Below, piece by piece: positions 1-7,756 of a DNA stretch of 64,000 nucleotides (position 1 is the first letter of the stretch; every line of letters starts with the position of its first letter). The DNA is from Acinetobacter baumannii (GTDB taxonomy: Bacteria > Pseudomonadota > Gammaproteobacteria > Pseudomonadales > Moraxellaceae), in NCBI RefSeq assembly GCF_009759685.1, contig NZ_CP046654.1, forward strand, positions 2,108,001 through 2,172,000, read 5' to 3'. The position numbers and the translations under genes were made by a program. The notes beneath the pieces were generated by a model, which made no database searches, was not told the DNA's origin, and saw only the letters and a list, made by a program, of their open reading frames with translations.

Positions 1-2
1 TT

Positions 3-155
3 GGTCTCGTTTGGCTTGGTATCTATCCACAAACATTCTTGGATGTATCTCATTCAAGCATGCAGTGGTTGGTCAATAGTTATGTACCAGTACAAGAAGT
101 CGTTGAAACTGTTCAGCAAACAGCTACTCAACTTGACCATGTGGAGATCCAATAA
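3..155 (+). CDS. nuoM: NADH-quinone oxidoreductase subunit M, C-terminal end (partial)
   Basis: The frame is open from the left edge and stops at TAA 153-155, giving the last 50 residues of a protein. It starts with a hydrophobic stretch (GLVWLGIYPQTFLD) that resembles the last membrane helix and the GIxPxxFLD tail of NuoM/ND4-type proton-pumping subunits of complex I. The stop lies two bases before the nuoN start, the usual nuoM-nuoN order at the end of the nuo operon. The assignment rests on this tail and the neighbour; the rest of the gene is outside the window. Confidence 0.85.
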   Translation, partial: GLVWLGIYPQTFLDVSHSSMQWLVNSYVPVQEVVETVQQTATQLDHVEIQ

Positions 156-157
156 TC

Positions 158-1654
158 ATGAACTTCACAGTATCATTTTCTACGCTTATGCCTTTAGCAC
201 CGGTGATGATTGTTGCTTTGACAGCAGTCGTCGTCATGCTGTTAATTTCAATTAAGCGTAACCATAATTTAATCGCAACAACCTCTGTTGTCGGTTTAAA
301 CCTTGCTGCACTTTATATCTTGTTAGAATTATTTGGCGGTAAATTTGTGCCGGCAAATGTGATGGGCATGTTTATGGTTGATCCATTTACCATGTTCTAT
401 CAATTCATGATTTTAGTTGCATCATTGGCTTGCTGTACTTTGTCTCATGCATATATTGAGACTTATAAAGACAACCGCGAAGAACTCTATCTTCTGTTAC
501 TTGCTTCTGTAGCAGGTGCAATGTTGATGGTTGCAAGTTCACACTATGCATCATTCTTCATTAGCCTTGAGTTAATGTCGATTCCTGTATACGGCTTACT
601 TGCTTATACATATCAACGTAGTCAGTCGCTTGAAGCAGGGATTAAGTATCTTGTGCTTTCTGCAACAGCTTCTGCAATGTTGTTGATGGGTATGGCGTAT
701 ATCTACGCTTATACTGGTTCACTTTCATTCTATGATTCTGTACAAGCTTTATTTGGCGCAATCAAACAGCCAATGGTGTTATTAGGTTTAGCACTCATTA
801 TTTTTGCTGTTGCATTCAAATTGTCGCTTGCACCGTTCCATAAATGGACACCAGATGTATATGCAGGTGCACCAGCTCCAATGGCAACGTTCTTGGCGAC
901 TGCTGCTAAAGTTGCAACAATTGGTTTGTTCGTACGTTATTTGCTTGCTTCTGGCGCAATCATGGTGAACTCGCTAGTGACTGTTTTGACAATCATTGCC
1001 GTATTGTCAATTTTAGTCGGTAACTTGCTCGCTGTTCGTCAGGTCAACTTAAAGCGTATTTTGGGTTATTCATCTATTGCTCACTTTGGTTATTTGTTAA
1101 TTGCTTTAATCAGCATGACATATGCAAGCTTGGGCAGCGTAACTGTGTATGTGGTGACTTATGTATTAACGACTATTGGTGCTTTTGGTGCAGTAGCGTT
1201 AATGTCTAGCCCATATAACAACGTAGATGAAGCGCAAAGCCTTGCAGACTACCGTGGTTTGTTCTGGCGCCGTCCAGTACTTACAGCAACATTAACAGTC
1301 ATGATGTTATCTTTGGCTGGTATTCCATTAACAGCAGGCTTCATTGGTAAGTTCTTGGTTGTTATGGCTGCTGTAACAACTCAACACTGGTTCTTAGCTG
1401 CAATGATTATTGTGGGTAGTGGTATTGGTTTGTATTACTACTTACGTGTGATGGTTGTTATGTATATGACTCCACCTGAAACTCCTCGTATTGATGCTGA
1501 TGCACATTGGGGACAAAAAGTGGGTGGTTTAATGGTATTGGCTGCTGCTGCATTAGTTATTATTTTGGGTGTTTATCCAGATCCAATGATTAATTTGGCA
1601 TTAAAAGCAGAAATTTTATCTCCATTACATTTCATGCTTTCTCAGCAACAATAA
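158..1654 (+). CDS. nuoN: NADH-quinone oxidoreductase subunit N
   Basis: Membrane subunit of respiratory complex I (NDH-1), one of three antiporter-like subunits that couple NADH:ubiquinone electron transfer to proton pumping across the inner membrane. The 498-residue protein is almost wholly hydrophobic, with about 14 helices. Family signatures are visible: FKLSLAPFHKWTPDVYAGAP near residues 225-245, with the conserved lysine and the HxWxPDVYxGAP motif, and LAGIPLTAGFIGKF near 390. Length is close to E. coli NuoN (about 485). It begins 2 bases after nuoM and is followed by an intrinsic terminator, so it is the last gene of the nuo operon. Confidence 0.97.
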   Translation: MNFTVSFSTLMPLAPVMIVALTAVVVMLLISIKRNHNLIATTSVVGLNLAALYILLELFGGKFVPANVMGMFMVDPFTMFYQFMILVASLACCTLSHAYIETYKDNREELYLLLLASVAGAMLMVASSHYASFFISLELMSIPVYGLLAYTYQRSQSLEAGIKYLVLSATASAMLLMGMAYIYAYTGSLSFYDSVQALFGAIKQPMVLLGLALIIFAVAFKLSLAPFHKWTPDVYAGAPAPMATFLATAAKVATIGLFVRYLLASGAIMVNSLVTVLTIIAVLSILVGNLLAVRQVNLKRILGYSSIAHFGYLLIALISMTYASLGSVTVYVVTYVLTTIGAFGAVALMSSPYNNVDEAQSLADYRGLFWRRPVLTATLTVMMLSLAGIPLTAGFIGKFLVVMAAVTTQHWFLAAMIIVGSGIGLYYYLRVMVVMYMTPPETPRIDADAHWGQKVGGLMVLAAAALVIILGVYPDPMINLALKAEILSPLHFMLSQQQ

Positions 1655-1670
1655 TTCTTGTGTACAAAAA

Positions 1671-1697
1671 AGCCTCCAAATATGGAGGCTTTTTTTT
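1671..1697 (+). terminator. Intrinsic terminator after nuoN
   Basis: AGCCTCCA at 1671-1678 pairs with TGGAGGCT at 1683-1690 around an AATA loop and is followed by a run of T. It closes the nuo operon. Confidence 0.9.
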
Positions 1698-1717
1698 ATT
1701 GATAGTTAAAAAAAGAT

Positions 1718-1723
1718 TATAAT
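1718..1723 (+). promoter_or_regulatory. Candidate -10 element for upp
   Basis: A consensus TATAAT lies 31 bases before the upp start. The position of a -35 box at 17-base spacing falls in the T-run of the nuoN terminator (TTTATT), a weak match, so only the -10 is convincing. Confidence 0.45.
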
Positions 1724-1754
1724 AAATACGTTTTTATATTTTTAGGTAACATCT

Positions 1755-2390
1755 GTGGCCATTCAAGAAATTCGTCACCCACTTATTCGTCATAAATTAG
1801 GTTTATTACGTCGTGCTGACATCAGTACCAAGAATTTCCGTGAGCTTGCTCAGGAAGTGACTATGTTATTGACATATGAAGCGACGAAAGACTTACCAGT
1901 TGTGGATTGTGAGATTGAAGGTTGGGCTGGCAATGTTACTACTCAGCGTATCGCGGGTAAAAAAATAACGATTGTACCGATTTTGCGTGCAGGTATCGGT
2001 ATGCTTGATGGTGTGCTTAACCTAATTCCAAGTGCAAAAGTAAGTGTGTTAGGGCTTGAGCGTGATGAAGCAACTCTAGAAGTACGTACTTACTATAAAA
2101 AGTTAGTTCCTGATGTCGCTAACCGTATTGCCATGATTATTGATCCAATGTTGGCAACAGGTAATTCTTTAGTTGCTGCTATTGATGTATTAAAGGCAAG
2201 TGGATGTAAAGATATCCGTGTTATGGTGTTAGTTGCAGCACCTGAAGGAATCGCGAAAGTAGAGGCAGCACATCCTGATATTCAGCTTTATACTGCATCT
2301 ATTGATAATGGCTTAAATGAACATGGTTATATTGTTCCAGGTTTAGGCGATGCTGGTGACAAGATTTTTGGTAGTGTTCAAAAAGACTAA
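1755..2390 (+). CDS. upp: Uracil phosphoribosyltransferase
   Basis: Pyrimidine salvage enzyme that converts uracil and PRPP to UMP in the cytosol. At 211 residues it matches the usual length (E. coli 208) and aligns along its whole length, beginning with [12 protein letters not shown]. Visible signatures include the [10 protein letters not shown] substrate region, the PRPP-binding loop [10 protein letters not shown] near residue 130, and the C-terminal uracil-binding stretch [19 protein letters not shown]. The start is GTG, which places MAIQEIRHP in register with the family. It is a single-gene unit between the nuoN terminator and its own hairpin. Confidence 0.97.
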   Translation: MAIQEIRHPLIRHKLGLLRRADISTKNFRELAQEVTMLLTYEATKDLPVVDCEIEGWAGNVTTQRIAGKKITIVPILRAGIGMLDGVLNLIPSAKVSVLGLERDEATLEVRTYYKKLVPDVANRIAMIIDPMLATGNSLVAAIDVLKASGCKDIRVMVLVAAPEGIAKVEAAHPDIQLYTASIDNGLNEHGYIVPGLGDAGDKIFGSVQKD

Positions 2391-2406
2391 TTTTTGAAAT
2401 AACGAT

Positions 2407-2465
2407 AAAAAGAGACTTCATTAAGCCGTATAACTTTTAATAGCGGAAATGAAAGTCTCTTTTTA
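2407..2465 (+). terminator. Probable intrinsic terminator after upp
   Basis: AAAAGAGACTT (about 2408-2418) pairs with AAGTCTCTTTT (2453-2463), followed by T-rich DNA. The loop is long (about 34 bases) and can form smaller structures, so efficiency is uncertain. Confidence 0.65.
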
Positions 2466-2506
2466 TTTACTACAGTAATTGCATTGGGAAAGTAGGGTGA
2501 AAAATC

Positions 2507-2800
2507 ATGAAGCAAGAGTTTTATACTGGAAGGATAAAACAATATAACGCCGATAAAGGATTTGGTTTTATTTCGACGACTGAAGGAGATATTTTCTTTC
2601 ATATTTCTGATTTCCCTGCATCCGAAGGTGAACCGAAAAGAAATGAAAAAGTGAGATTTCTTGCTGCAGATAATCGAGGAAAATTTAAAGCAATTAAAAT
2701 TGAGCGTATTGATCCTAACCCTGCGAAGACTAAGAAAACTAAAATTGCTGATCACAATAAAGCGATCACAAGTGAGTTATTGTCTAATTTCCGCCGCTAA
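2507..2800 (+). CDS. Cold-shock-domain protein with a basic C-terminal tail
   Basis: A 97-residue protein with one cold-shock domain in about residues 5-70. Both nucleic-acid-binding motifs are present: an RNP1-like KGFGFIS near residue 19 and an RNP2-like DIFFHIS near residue 30. Such proteins bind single-stranded RNA or DNA and often act as RNA chaperones. After the domain comes a lysine/arginine-rich tail of about 25 residues that ends in ELLSNFRR, which the minimal 70-residue Csp proteins lack. It stands alone between upp and a convergent LysR gene. Whether it is cold-induced cannot be seen, and no long structured leader is obvious. Confidence 0.85.
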   Translation: MKQEFYTGRIKQYNADKGFGFISTTEGDIFFHISDFPASEGEPKRNEKVRFLAADNRGKFKAIKIERIDPNPAKTKKTKIADHNKAITSELLSNFRR

Positions 2801-2819
2801 TGAATGTGAAGATCAAGCT

Positions 2820-3707
2820 TTAAGCCTGATCTTCATCGCAAAATTTTAAAAATGCTTTAAGGCCCGGACCTTGATATTTTTGGCGGTGCACTAGCATATA
2901 AAGAGGGCGGGTAAGTTGCCAAAATGGAGTATCTAAAATAACAAGTTGACCTTTTTCACTTAAAGGTTCAATCGCTAACTTTGAAATACACGACATTCCT
3001 AAACCGCCAGCCACTATTTTTAAGATCGCTTCGTTATGTCCAAGCGTCAAACGGATGTTTGCATCTGGTAAATCTTGCAAAATTGCATTATCAAAGACTT
3101 CACGAGTACCTGAACCTTCTTCACGTAAGATCCATTCTACGTCATGAAAATCTTGAGGGGTAAGTGGGCGATTTAAACGTGTTAACGGATGGTCAGGTGA
3201 GCAGCACACTGCTAGCTCATCGTCACGCCAGTGAATACATTGGAGTTGAGGTAAGTGACAAGACCCTTCAATTAAAGCTAAATCAAGCTGAAACTGATTT
3301 ACAGCTTCAATCATTTGGCGTGTGTTACCAACTTGAAGTTGTAAATGCGCTTGTGGATGACGTTGTAAGAAGTTAGCCATTAAATCTGGCATTAGATAAT
3401 CACTGATGGTTAAAGTAGCCCCGATACGAAGGTCAATACTCTGTAACTCACCCTTGGCTGCTTGTTCAAAGGCTTCACAGCGGCCTAAAATTTCTAATGC
3501 TTGGGGAAGCAGAAAACGTCCAAGATCATTTAGCTGCAAGCGCTTACCTAAACGATCAAATAAAGGAGCACCTAAGCCGTCTTCTAAATCGGCTAAAGCC
3601 ATACTTGCTGCACTTTGCGTCAGTCTGACCGCATCACTGGCTTTAGTAACGGTTCCTTCTTGGGCGACTGCTACAAAAACAGCCAACTGGCGTAATGTCA
3701 TCCGCAT
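2820..3707 (-). CDS. LysR-family regulator, FinR-like
   Basis: A 295-residue LysR-type transcriptional regulator: winged helix-turn-helix at residues 3-62 (LRQLAVFVAVAQEGTVTKAS, then LTQSAASMALADLE), followed by a periplasmic-binding-protein-like effector domain. It is divergent from fpr with an 86-base gap. In Pseudomonas a LysR protein called FinR sits divergently beside fprA and activates it under oxidative stress; the same arrangement and similar N-terminus suggest the same role here. That is inference from context; the inducer is unknown. A short palindrome in the shared intergenic region is a candidate operator. Confidence 0.85.
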   Translation of the reverse strand: MRMTLRQLAVFVAVAQEGTVTKASDAVRLTQSAASMALADLEDGLGAPLFDRLGKRLQLNDLGRFLLPQALEILGRCEAFEQAAKGELQSIDLRIGATLTISDYLMPDLMANFLQRHPQAHLQLQVGNTRQMIEAVNQFQLDLALIEGSCHLPQLQCIHWRDDELAVCCSPDHPLTRLNRPLTPQDFHDVEWILREEGSGTREVFDNAILQDLPDANIRLTLGHNEAILKIVAGGLGMSCISKLAIEPLSEKGQLVILDTPFWQLTRPLYMLVHRQKYQGPGLKAFLKFCDEDQA

Positions 3708-3751
3708 GTTTAAAAAGCCTTAACGTTTAAAAGTATTCATTATTTCGGCTG

Positions 3752-3765
3752 TCATGCTAACATGA
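3752..3765. promoter_or_regulatory. Candidate LysR operator between finR-like gene and fpr
   Basis: TCATG-CTAA-CATGA is a perfect dyad in the 86-base divergent region, 29 bases before the fpr start. LysR proteins commonly bind such interrupted dyads upstream of divergent targets. No binding evidence is available. Confidence 0.4.
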
Positions 3766-3793
3766 GCGCACTATTTCATGCCACGTTGAAATC

Positions 3794-4555
3794 ATGTCAA
3801 TTGAAAAATTTAGCGTAGAAAAAGTTTTATCTGTTCATCGTTGGACCCCAACACTTTTCAGTTTTACCATGACGCGTCCTTCGCATTTTAAATTTACGGC
3901 AGGGCAATTTGCGCGTATTGGTTTAAAGGTAGGAGATGAGCTGGTTGTCCGTGCGTATTCGGTGGTGTCTTCTCCATTTGATGAAACGCTAGAGTTTTTC
4001 TCAATTGTAGTACCAGACGGTGCCTTCACTTCGAATCTACAGCATTTGAAAGTGGGTGATGAGCTTTATTTGGAAAAAATTCCATATGGTTACCTGACGT
4101 TGGCACGCTATCAACAGCCTTTACCGCATGATCTGTGGTTACTGGCAACAGGTACAGGCTTGGCTCCATTTTTGTCGATGCTACAAGACTTTGAAACTTG
4201 GTCTAATTACCAGAAAATAAACTTGGTCTACAGTGTTCGTACTGCGGCTGAGCTGGCTTATGTTGACCGTATTCAAGAGATTGCTGAAACGTTTGGGGAA
4301 GGGCATAGCGGTTTTAAATTTATTCCTATCATTACCCGAGATCCATCTGCGCCGTTGCATGAGCGCTTACCTGTATTAATCGAAAATGGTGAGCTAGAAA
4401 AAGTAGCAGGCTTAGAACTCAGCCCAGCATCAAGTCATGTCATGCTTTGTGGAAACCCACAAATGGTTGATGATACGAAAGAGGCTCTAAAACGCCGTGG
4501 TCTCACAATGAATCGTCGCGGTGAAGGAAATATTGCGGTAGAAAATTACTGGTAA
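3794..4555 (+). CDS. fpr: Ferredoxin--NADP+ reductase
   Basis: FAD enzyme that exchanges electrons between NADPH and ferredoxin or flavodoxin, feeding Fe-S cluster repair and oxidative-stress defence. The 253-residue protein has the FAD-binding RAYSVVSSP motif near residue 54, the NADP-binding GTGLAPFLSM near 118, and a C-terminal LCGNPQMVDDTKEAL segment. It ends in VENYW, a terminal aromatic residue typical of bacterial subclass IA/II FPRs. The divergent LysR gene is its likely regulator. The ATG follows the divergent promoter region closely and fits the family start. Confidence 0.95.
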   Translation: MSIEKFSVEKVLSVHRWTPTLFSFTMTRPSHFKFTAGQFARIGLKVGDELVVRAYSVVSSPFDETLEFFSIVVPDGAFTSNLQHLKVGDELYLEKIPYGYLTLARYQQPLPHDLWLLATGTGLAPFLSMLQDFETWSNYQKINLVYSVRTAAELAYVDRIQEIAETFGEGHSGFKFIPIITRDPSAPLHERLPVLIENGELEKVAGLELSPASSHVMLCGNPQMVDDTKEALKRRGLTMNRRGEGNIAVENYW

Positions 4556-4585
4556 AACTGGAAGTAAAATATTTTAAGAAAATTT

Positions 4586-4625
4586 TTTATGGATATGTTT
4601 ATTAATGGACAAACATATCCATAAA
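4586..4625. repeat. 15-bp perfect inverted repeat at a convergent gene junction
   Basis: TTTATGGATATGTTT (4586-4600) and its exact reverse complement (4611-4625) flank a 10-base loop. The stop codon of the minus-strand hypothetical gene (4602-4604) lies in the loop. The hairpin could terminate both fpr and the opposing gene, although neither side has a long T-run. Confidence 0.7.
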
Positions 4626-5024
4626 CTCACGGATCTCTGCAATCGCACTGTCGACATCTGTTGAAAGCCATGTTGGTTCAAATAATCCCGCATAGTGTTC
4701 AAGGCGGTCTTGAGGAACAACTAGGCGAACAGGACAATCTTCTTCGAGTAAACGCCACGGTAAAATTGGAACTTCATTGTCCAGAAATACATTGATATTA
4801 CGAATATCAACAATCATCGCATTAATGCATTCAGGAAATGGCATGACCGAGAACTCTTCGGTGCGGCGACGGAAATATTCAAGATCACCCCATTTGAGTT
4901 CATAACTTGGTTTATTAAATTCAATAATACCAATGAGATGGTCATCTCTTGTCTGATGCAAATAACATTGATGTGTGACGTCAGTGTCGAGATCAAGAGT
5001 TACGCTTTGCTGACGATACATCAT
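4602..5024 (-). CDS. Hypothetical protein, 140 residues
   Basis: I do not recognise a family. The protein is acidic and soluble-looking, with no signal peptide and no membrane helix. It starts with MMYRQQSVTLDLDTDVTHQC and alternates short hydrophobic strands (LIGIIEFN, CINAMIVDIR, PVRLVVPQ) with charged loops, ending in a probable helix (SAIAEIREFMDMF). The strand-helix alternation and length are loosely like small alpha/beta domains such as STAS, but no diagnostic motif is visible. It converges on fpr and ends inside a strong inverted repeat. Real-gene status is supported by codon use and clean isolation between promoter-sized gaps. Confidence 0.7.
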   Translation of the reverse strand: MMYRQQSVTLDLDTDVTHQCYLHQTRDDHLIGIIEFNKPSYELKWGDLEYFRRRTEEFSVMPFPECINAMIVDIRNINVFLDNEVPILPWRLLEEDCPVRLVVPQDRLEHYAGLFEPTWLSTDVDSAIAEIREFMDMFVH

Positions 5025-5313
5025 AAAATTGAGTAGCTTTAAAACAAGGGGGCTTATTATAGCCTATTTTATAAAAAGTAAGGGCTAAAACATATTGTAT
5101 TACAAATCGGACTTTAGCGAAGATTCTGAATATCGAGAAGTTAGATTCTAAAACGTTATAATTAAAGTGGCTAAATTTTATACTAAATTAATATTTTTAA
5201 AAGTAGAGTTTTGCAACCGTAGACACCTTCTCATAATGCTTTTTCACACAATGCAACAAATCAAATTGTTATGATGAATATAAAGTTAATGATAATAGAA
5301 GAGGGGAAAGAAG

Positions 5314-5541
5314 ATGCATGATTTTTCAAAACCGCCTCATGTGACGAGTCCGGAAGAGACTGCAAAAAAAAGAAGATTGCCAGTTTATATTTTAATTATT
5401 GTTGGGCTTTTTCTTCTCGCACTTGTGGTTTATATGGTTGCTGATCACAGCAAAACGCCAAAAGAGGAAGCCGCATTTCAACATGAGACCATACCACAAG
5501 TCATCAGTGGTACTTCTGATTTGAAGACCTATGAAGGGTAA
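5314..5541 (+). CDS. Small single-pass membrane protein, hypothetical
   Basis: A 75-residue protein with a short N-terminal tail (about 24 residues, ending KKRRLP), one hydrophobic helix at about residues 25-44 (VYILIIVGLFLLALVVYMVA) and a polar C-terminal tail. The positive-inside rule puts the N-terminus in the cytosol and the tail in the periplasm. A strong AGAGGGGAAAG Shine-Dalgarno region precedes the ATG, and a terminator follows. Function is unknown. It is transcribed alone just before the CmpX-like gene. Confidence 0.75.
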   Translation: MHDFSKPPHVTSPEETAKKRRLPVYILIIVGLFLLALVVYMVADHSKTPKEEAAFQHETIPQVISGTSDLKTYEG

Positions 5542-5564
5542 TAAGCTAACCAGTATATCGTGAT

Positions 5565-5600
5565 AAAAAGCCTTTAGGATGTGACCTGAAGGCTTTTTTT
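5565..5600 (+). terminator. Intrinsic terminator
   Basis: AAAAAGCCTT (5565-5574) pairs with AAGGCTTTTT (5589-5598) across a 14-base loop and runs into T residues. It ends the small membrane protein transcript. Confidence 0.85.
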
Positions 5601-5768
5601 GCAATCTTTTGCATCAATTTGTTGTATTTATGCAGAAGGTTGTTGATTGAAAAATATTCAAAACATAAGGTGACATAGACCGCATTTATCGTCATTTTTT
5701 ATAACGAACTGGTGTTTTTCATTTAGTGATAACACTGAAAAGAACATAACAATTGAGGACATAACAAT

Positions 5769-7445
5769 ATGAATGAATTTTTTAATGGGCCTCGCGGCGC
5801 TCAGTTTGATGCGATGTATTACTGGGATCAGTTTCATCCTATTTTAGCTGCAATTGTCATCTTACTGGTAGGCTGGATCATCGCTTTATTGGTGGCGGCA
5901 GGTGTAAAAAAACTTCTGCAAAAAGTAAATACCAATGCGAAATTATCTTCAGCGACTGGACGTACACCCAATATAGAAGGCCTGATCTCCAAAGTCGTAT
6001 TCTGGTTTATTCTGATTCTCGCCGTTGTTGCTGCTTTAAATGTGCTCAACATTAGTGGAGTGAGCGGTCCATTTAGCAACATGGTTAATCAGGTACTCGT
6101 CTATATACCAAATATCATTGCTGCTGTAGTGGTGGGCTTTATTGGCTGGATCGTTGCTCGACTGGTGCGGGCGGGGGTGACCAATGTTTTATCCCGAACT
6201 CAACTTGATGATAAGTTAAGCAGCGAAGTGGGTGTAGGGGGAATTAGCCAGAATATTGGTGAAATTCTTTACTGGCTTGTATTGTTACTTTTCCTTCCGA
6301 TTGTTCTTTCAATCTTAGGATTAACAGGCTTACTGATTCCAGTTCAAAATATGGTAAATGATGCTGTAGCATTCTTACCAAATATCTTTATTGCTGGCGT
6401 TATCGTTTTTGTTGGTTATATTTTGGCAAAAATTGTACGCGGTATTGTTGAAGGATTAATTAATAGCTTAGGTGTGCAATCTCAAGCGGAAAAAATTGGT
6501 CTTTTCAAAAATTCAAATGTAGGCAAATTCTTAGGTTCATTTGTTTTTGCCATCATTATTATTACGACATTGATTGTAGCATTTGAAGCTTTAGGTATTG
6601 AGACTATTTCTCAGCCAGCAACAGCAATGCTCAATGAAATTTTACAAGCTATTCCAAACATTATTGCTGCTGGTTTAATTTTACTGGTTGCTTATATTGT
6701 TTCACGTTTTGTTGGTCGCTTGGTTGCTGAGTTAATTGCAGGAACTGGTGTTGATGAAATTCCAGCAAAATTAGATGTACAACGCTTTTTAGGTCAAACT
6801 AAAGTTTCTAATGCCGTTGGTTGGCTAATCGTGTTCTTTACCATGTTGTTTGCAGTTTCTGAAGCTGCTGACCGTCTTGGTTTCGATCAGATTAGTGGTC
6901 TAATCGCAATGTTTATCCATTTCGGTGCAAACATTCTATTGGGCGCTGTAATCTTGGTGATTGGTTTCTGGCTTGCAAATGTTGTGGCGAACGTTGTTCA
7001 ACGCGGTGAATATAATAGTTCGCGTTGGTTAGGTAGTTTGGTTCGTGTCTTGATTATTGGTTTAGTCCTTGCACTTGGTTTAAGGGCGATGGGTATTGCC
7101 GATTCGATCGTAAACCTTGCGTTCGGCTTAACGCTAGGCGCAGTTGCAGTTGCTTTCGCTCTTGCATTTGGTTTGGGTGGTCGTCAACCAGCAGAAAGAC
7201 TTTTATCTGATTTACTTGATAAAGCTAAGAAAGAGGCAAATCAACCAAATCCTTTATATCAACCGCCTACTACTAATAATACAACAGGTAGTTCGTCTAC
7301 GGCTTCAACTCCGTCAACGACTACAACTGCACCATCAACAACAGTTTCATCTGATGCAAAACCAGCTGATTCTGCACAAGTAAATCCATCACAACCACCA
7401 GTAAATAAACCGTTTGGTTCTACTGGCGAAAATGATGAAATTTAA
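5769..7445 (+). CDS. CmpX-like multi-helix membrane protein (mechanosensitive-channel superfamily)
   Basis: A 558-residue inner-membrane protein made of repeated units in which a helix pair is followed by a conserved segment of the type LPNIIAAxxxxxxGxxxA (for example near residues 113, 205 and 295). This is the TM-helix repeat of CmpX-type proteins, related to MscS channels and linked in Pseudomonas to membrane stress and c-di-GMP. The C-terminal helices include GLTLGAVAVAFALAFGLGG, an MscS-like glycine/alanine-rich segment. About 55 terminal residues are very rich in Thr, Ser, Pro and Asn. The start has a GAGGA Shine-Dalgarno sequence set between two copies of ACATAACAAT. Channel activity is inferred from the family. 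Confidence 0.85.
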   Translation: MNEFFNGPRGAQFDAMYYWDQFHPILAAIVILLVGWIIALLVAAGVKKLLQKVNTNAKLSSATGRTPNIEGLISKVVFWFILILAVVAALNVLNISGVSGPFSNMVNQVLVYIPNIIAAVVVGFIGWIVARLVRAGVTNVLSRTQLDDKLSSEVGVGGISQNIGEILYWLVLLLFLPIVLSILGLTGLLIPVQNMVNDAVAFLPNIFIAGVIVFVGYILAKIVRGIVEGLINSLGVQSQAEKIGLFKNSNVGKFLGSFVFAIIIITTLIVAFEALGIETISQPATAMLNEILQAIPNIIAAGLILLVAYIVSRFVGRLVAELIAGTGVDEIPAKLDVQRFLGQTKVSNAVGWLIVFFTMLFAVSEAADRLGFDQISGLIAMFIHFGANILLGAVILVIGFWLANVVANVVQRGEYNSSRWLGSLVRVLIIGLVLALGLRAMGIADSIVNLAFGLTLGAVAVAFALAFGLGGRQPAERLLSDLLDKAKKEANQPNPLYQPPTTNNTTGSSSTASTPSTTTTAPSTTVSSDAKPADSAQVNPSQPPVNKPFGSTGENDEI

Positions 7446-7504
7446 TAGGTGTAACTAATTTTCAGATAAACAGTACAAAAAATCTTTGATTTTTGTGATA
7501 AGTT

Positions 7505-7531
7505 CGACCACTCTATATTGAGTGGTCGTTC
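7505..7531 (+). terminator. Hairpin after the CmpX-like gene
   Basis: CGACCACTC (7505-7513) pairs perfectly with GAGTGGTCG (7520-7528) around TATATT. Only a short T-rich tail follows, so it may end or stabilise the upstream mRNA, or let some transcription reach the small gene at 7574. Confidence 0.6.
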
Positions 7532-7573
7532 TGTCTTTGACAGCTATAAAAACAAATAAGTGAGGAAAATACG

Positions 7574-7744
7574 ATGAAAAAACCTGGTCGTTTTTTAGCA
7601 CCTGTTGTAATTGCTGGGATTACCGTTGGTTTTTTAGCAAGTGCTTATAAATTTGTATTTAGCAAATCTGAATCATCAAAACAGACAACAAGCCATAAGC
7701 ATGATTCTGAAAAATCATCCAATGATTCAAAAGCATCAAATTAG
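7574..7744 (+). CDS. Small membrane protein, 56 residues, hypothetical
   Basis: ATG at 7574 follows a good GAGGAAAA Shine-Dalgarno sequence, and the frame stops at TAG 7742-7744. The product begins MKKPGRFLAPVVIAGITVGF, with a hydrophobic helix at about residues 8-29, and continues with a Ser/Lys/His-rich hydrophilic tail. It is either a single-pass inner-membrane protein or an uncleaved signal anchor. It lies between the CmpX-like gene and a convergent flavoprotein gene. Function is unknown; the ribosome site, codon use and charge pattern support a real gene. Confidence 0.65.
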   Translation: MKKPGRFLAPVVIAGITVGFLASAYKFVFSKSESSKQTTSHKHDSEKSSNDSKASN

Positions 7745-7756
7745 CTTATTCATCAT

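Noticed and set aside
2808..2834. GAAGATCA/TGATCTTC hairpin as a proper intrinsic terminator for the cold-shock gene.
   Set aside because: There is no T-run on either strand and the stem is within coding ends. It is mentioned only as an inverted repeat.
5744..5768. ACATAACAAT repeated on both sides of the ribosome site of the CmpX-like gene.
   Set aside because: Two short AT-rich copies 15 bases apart are not enough to propose a function.
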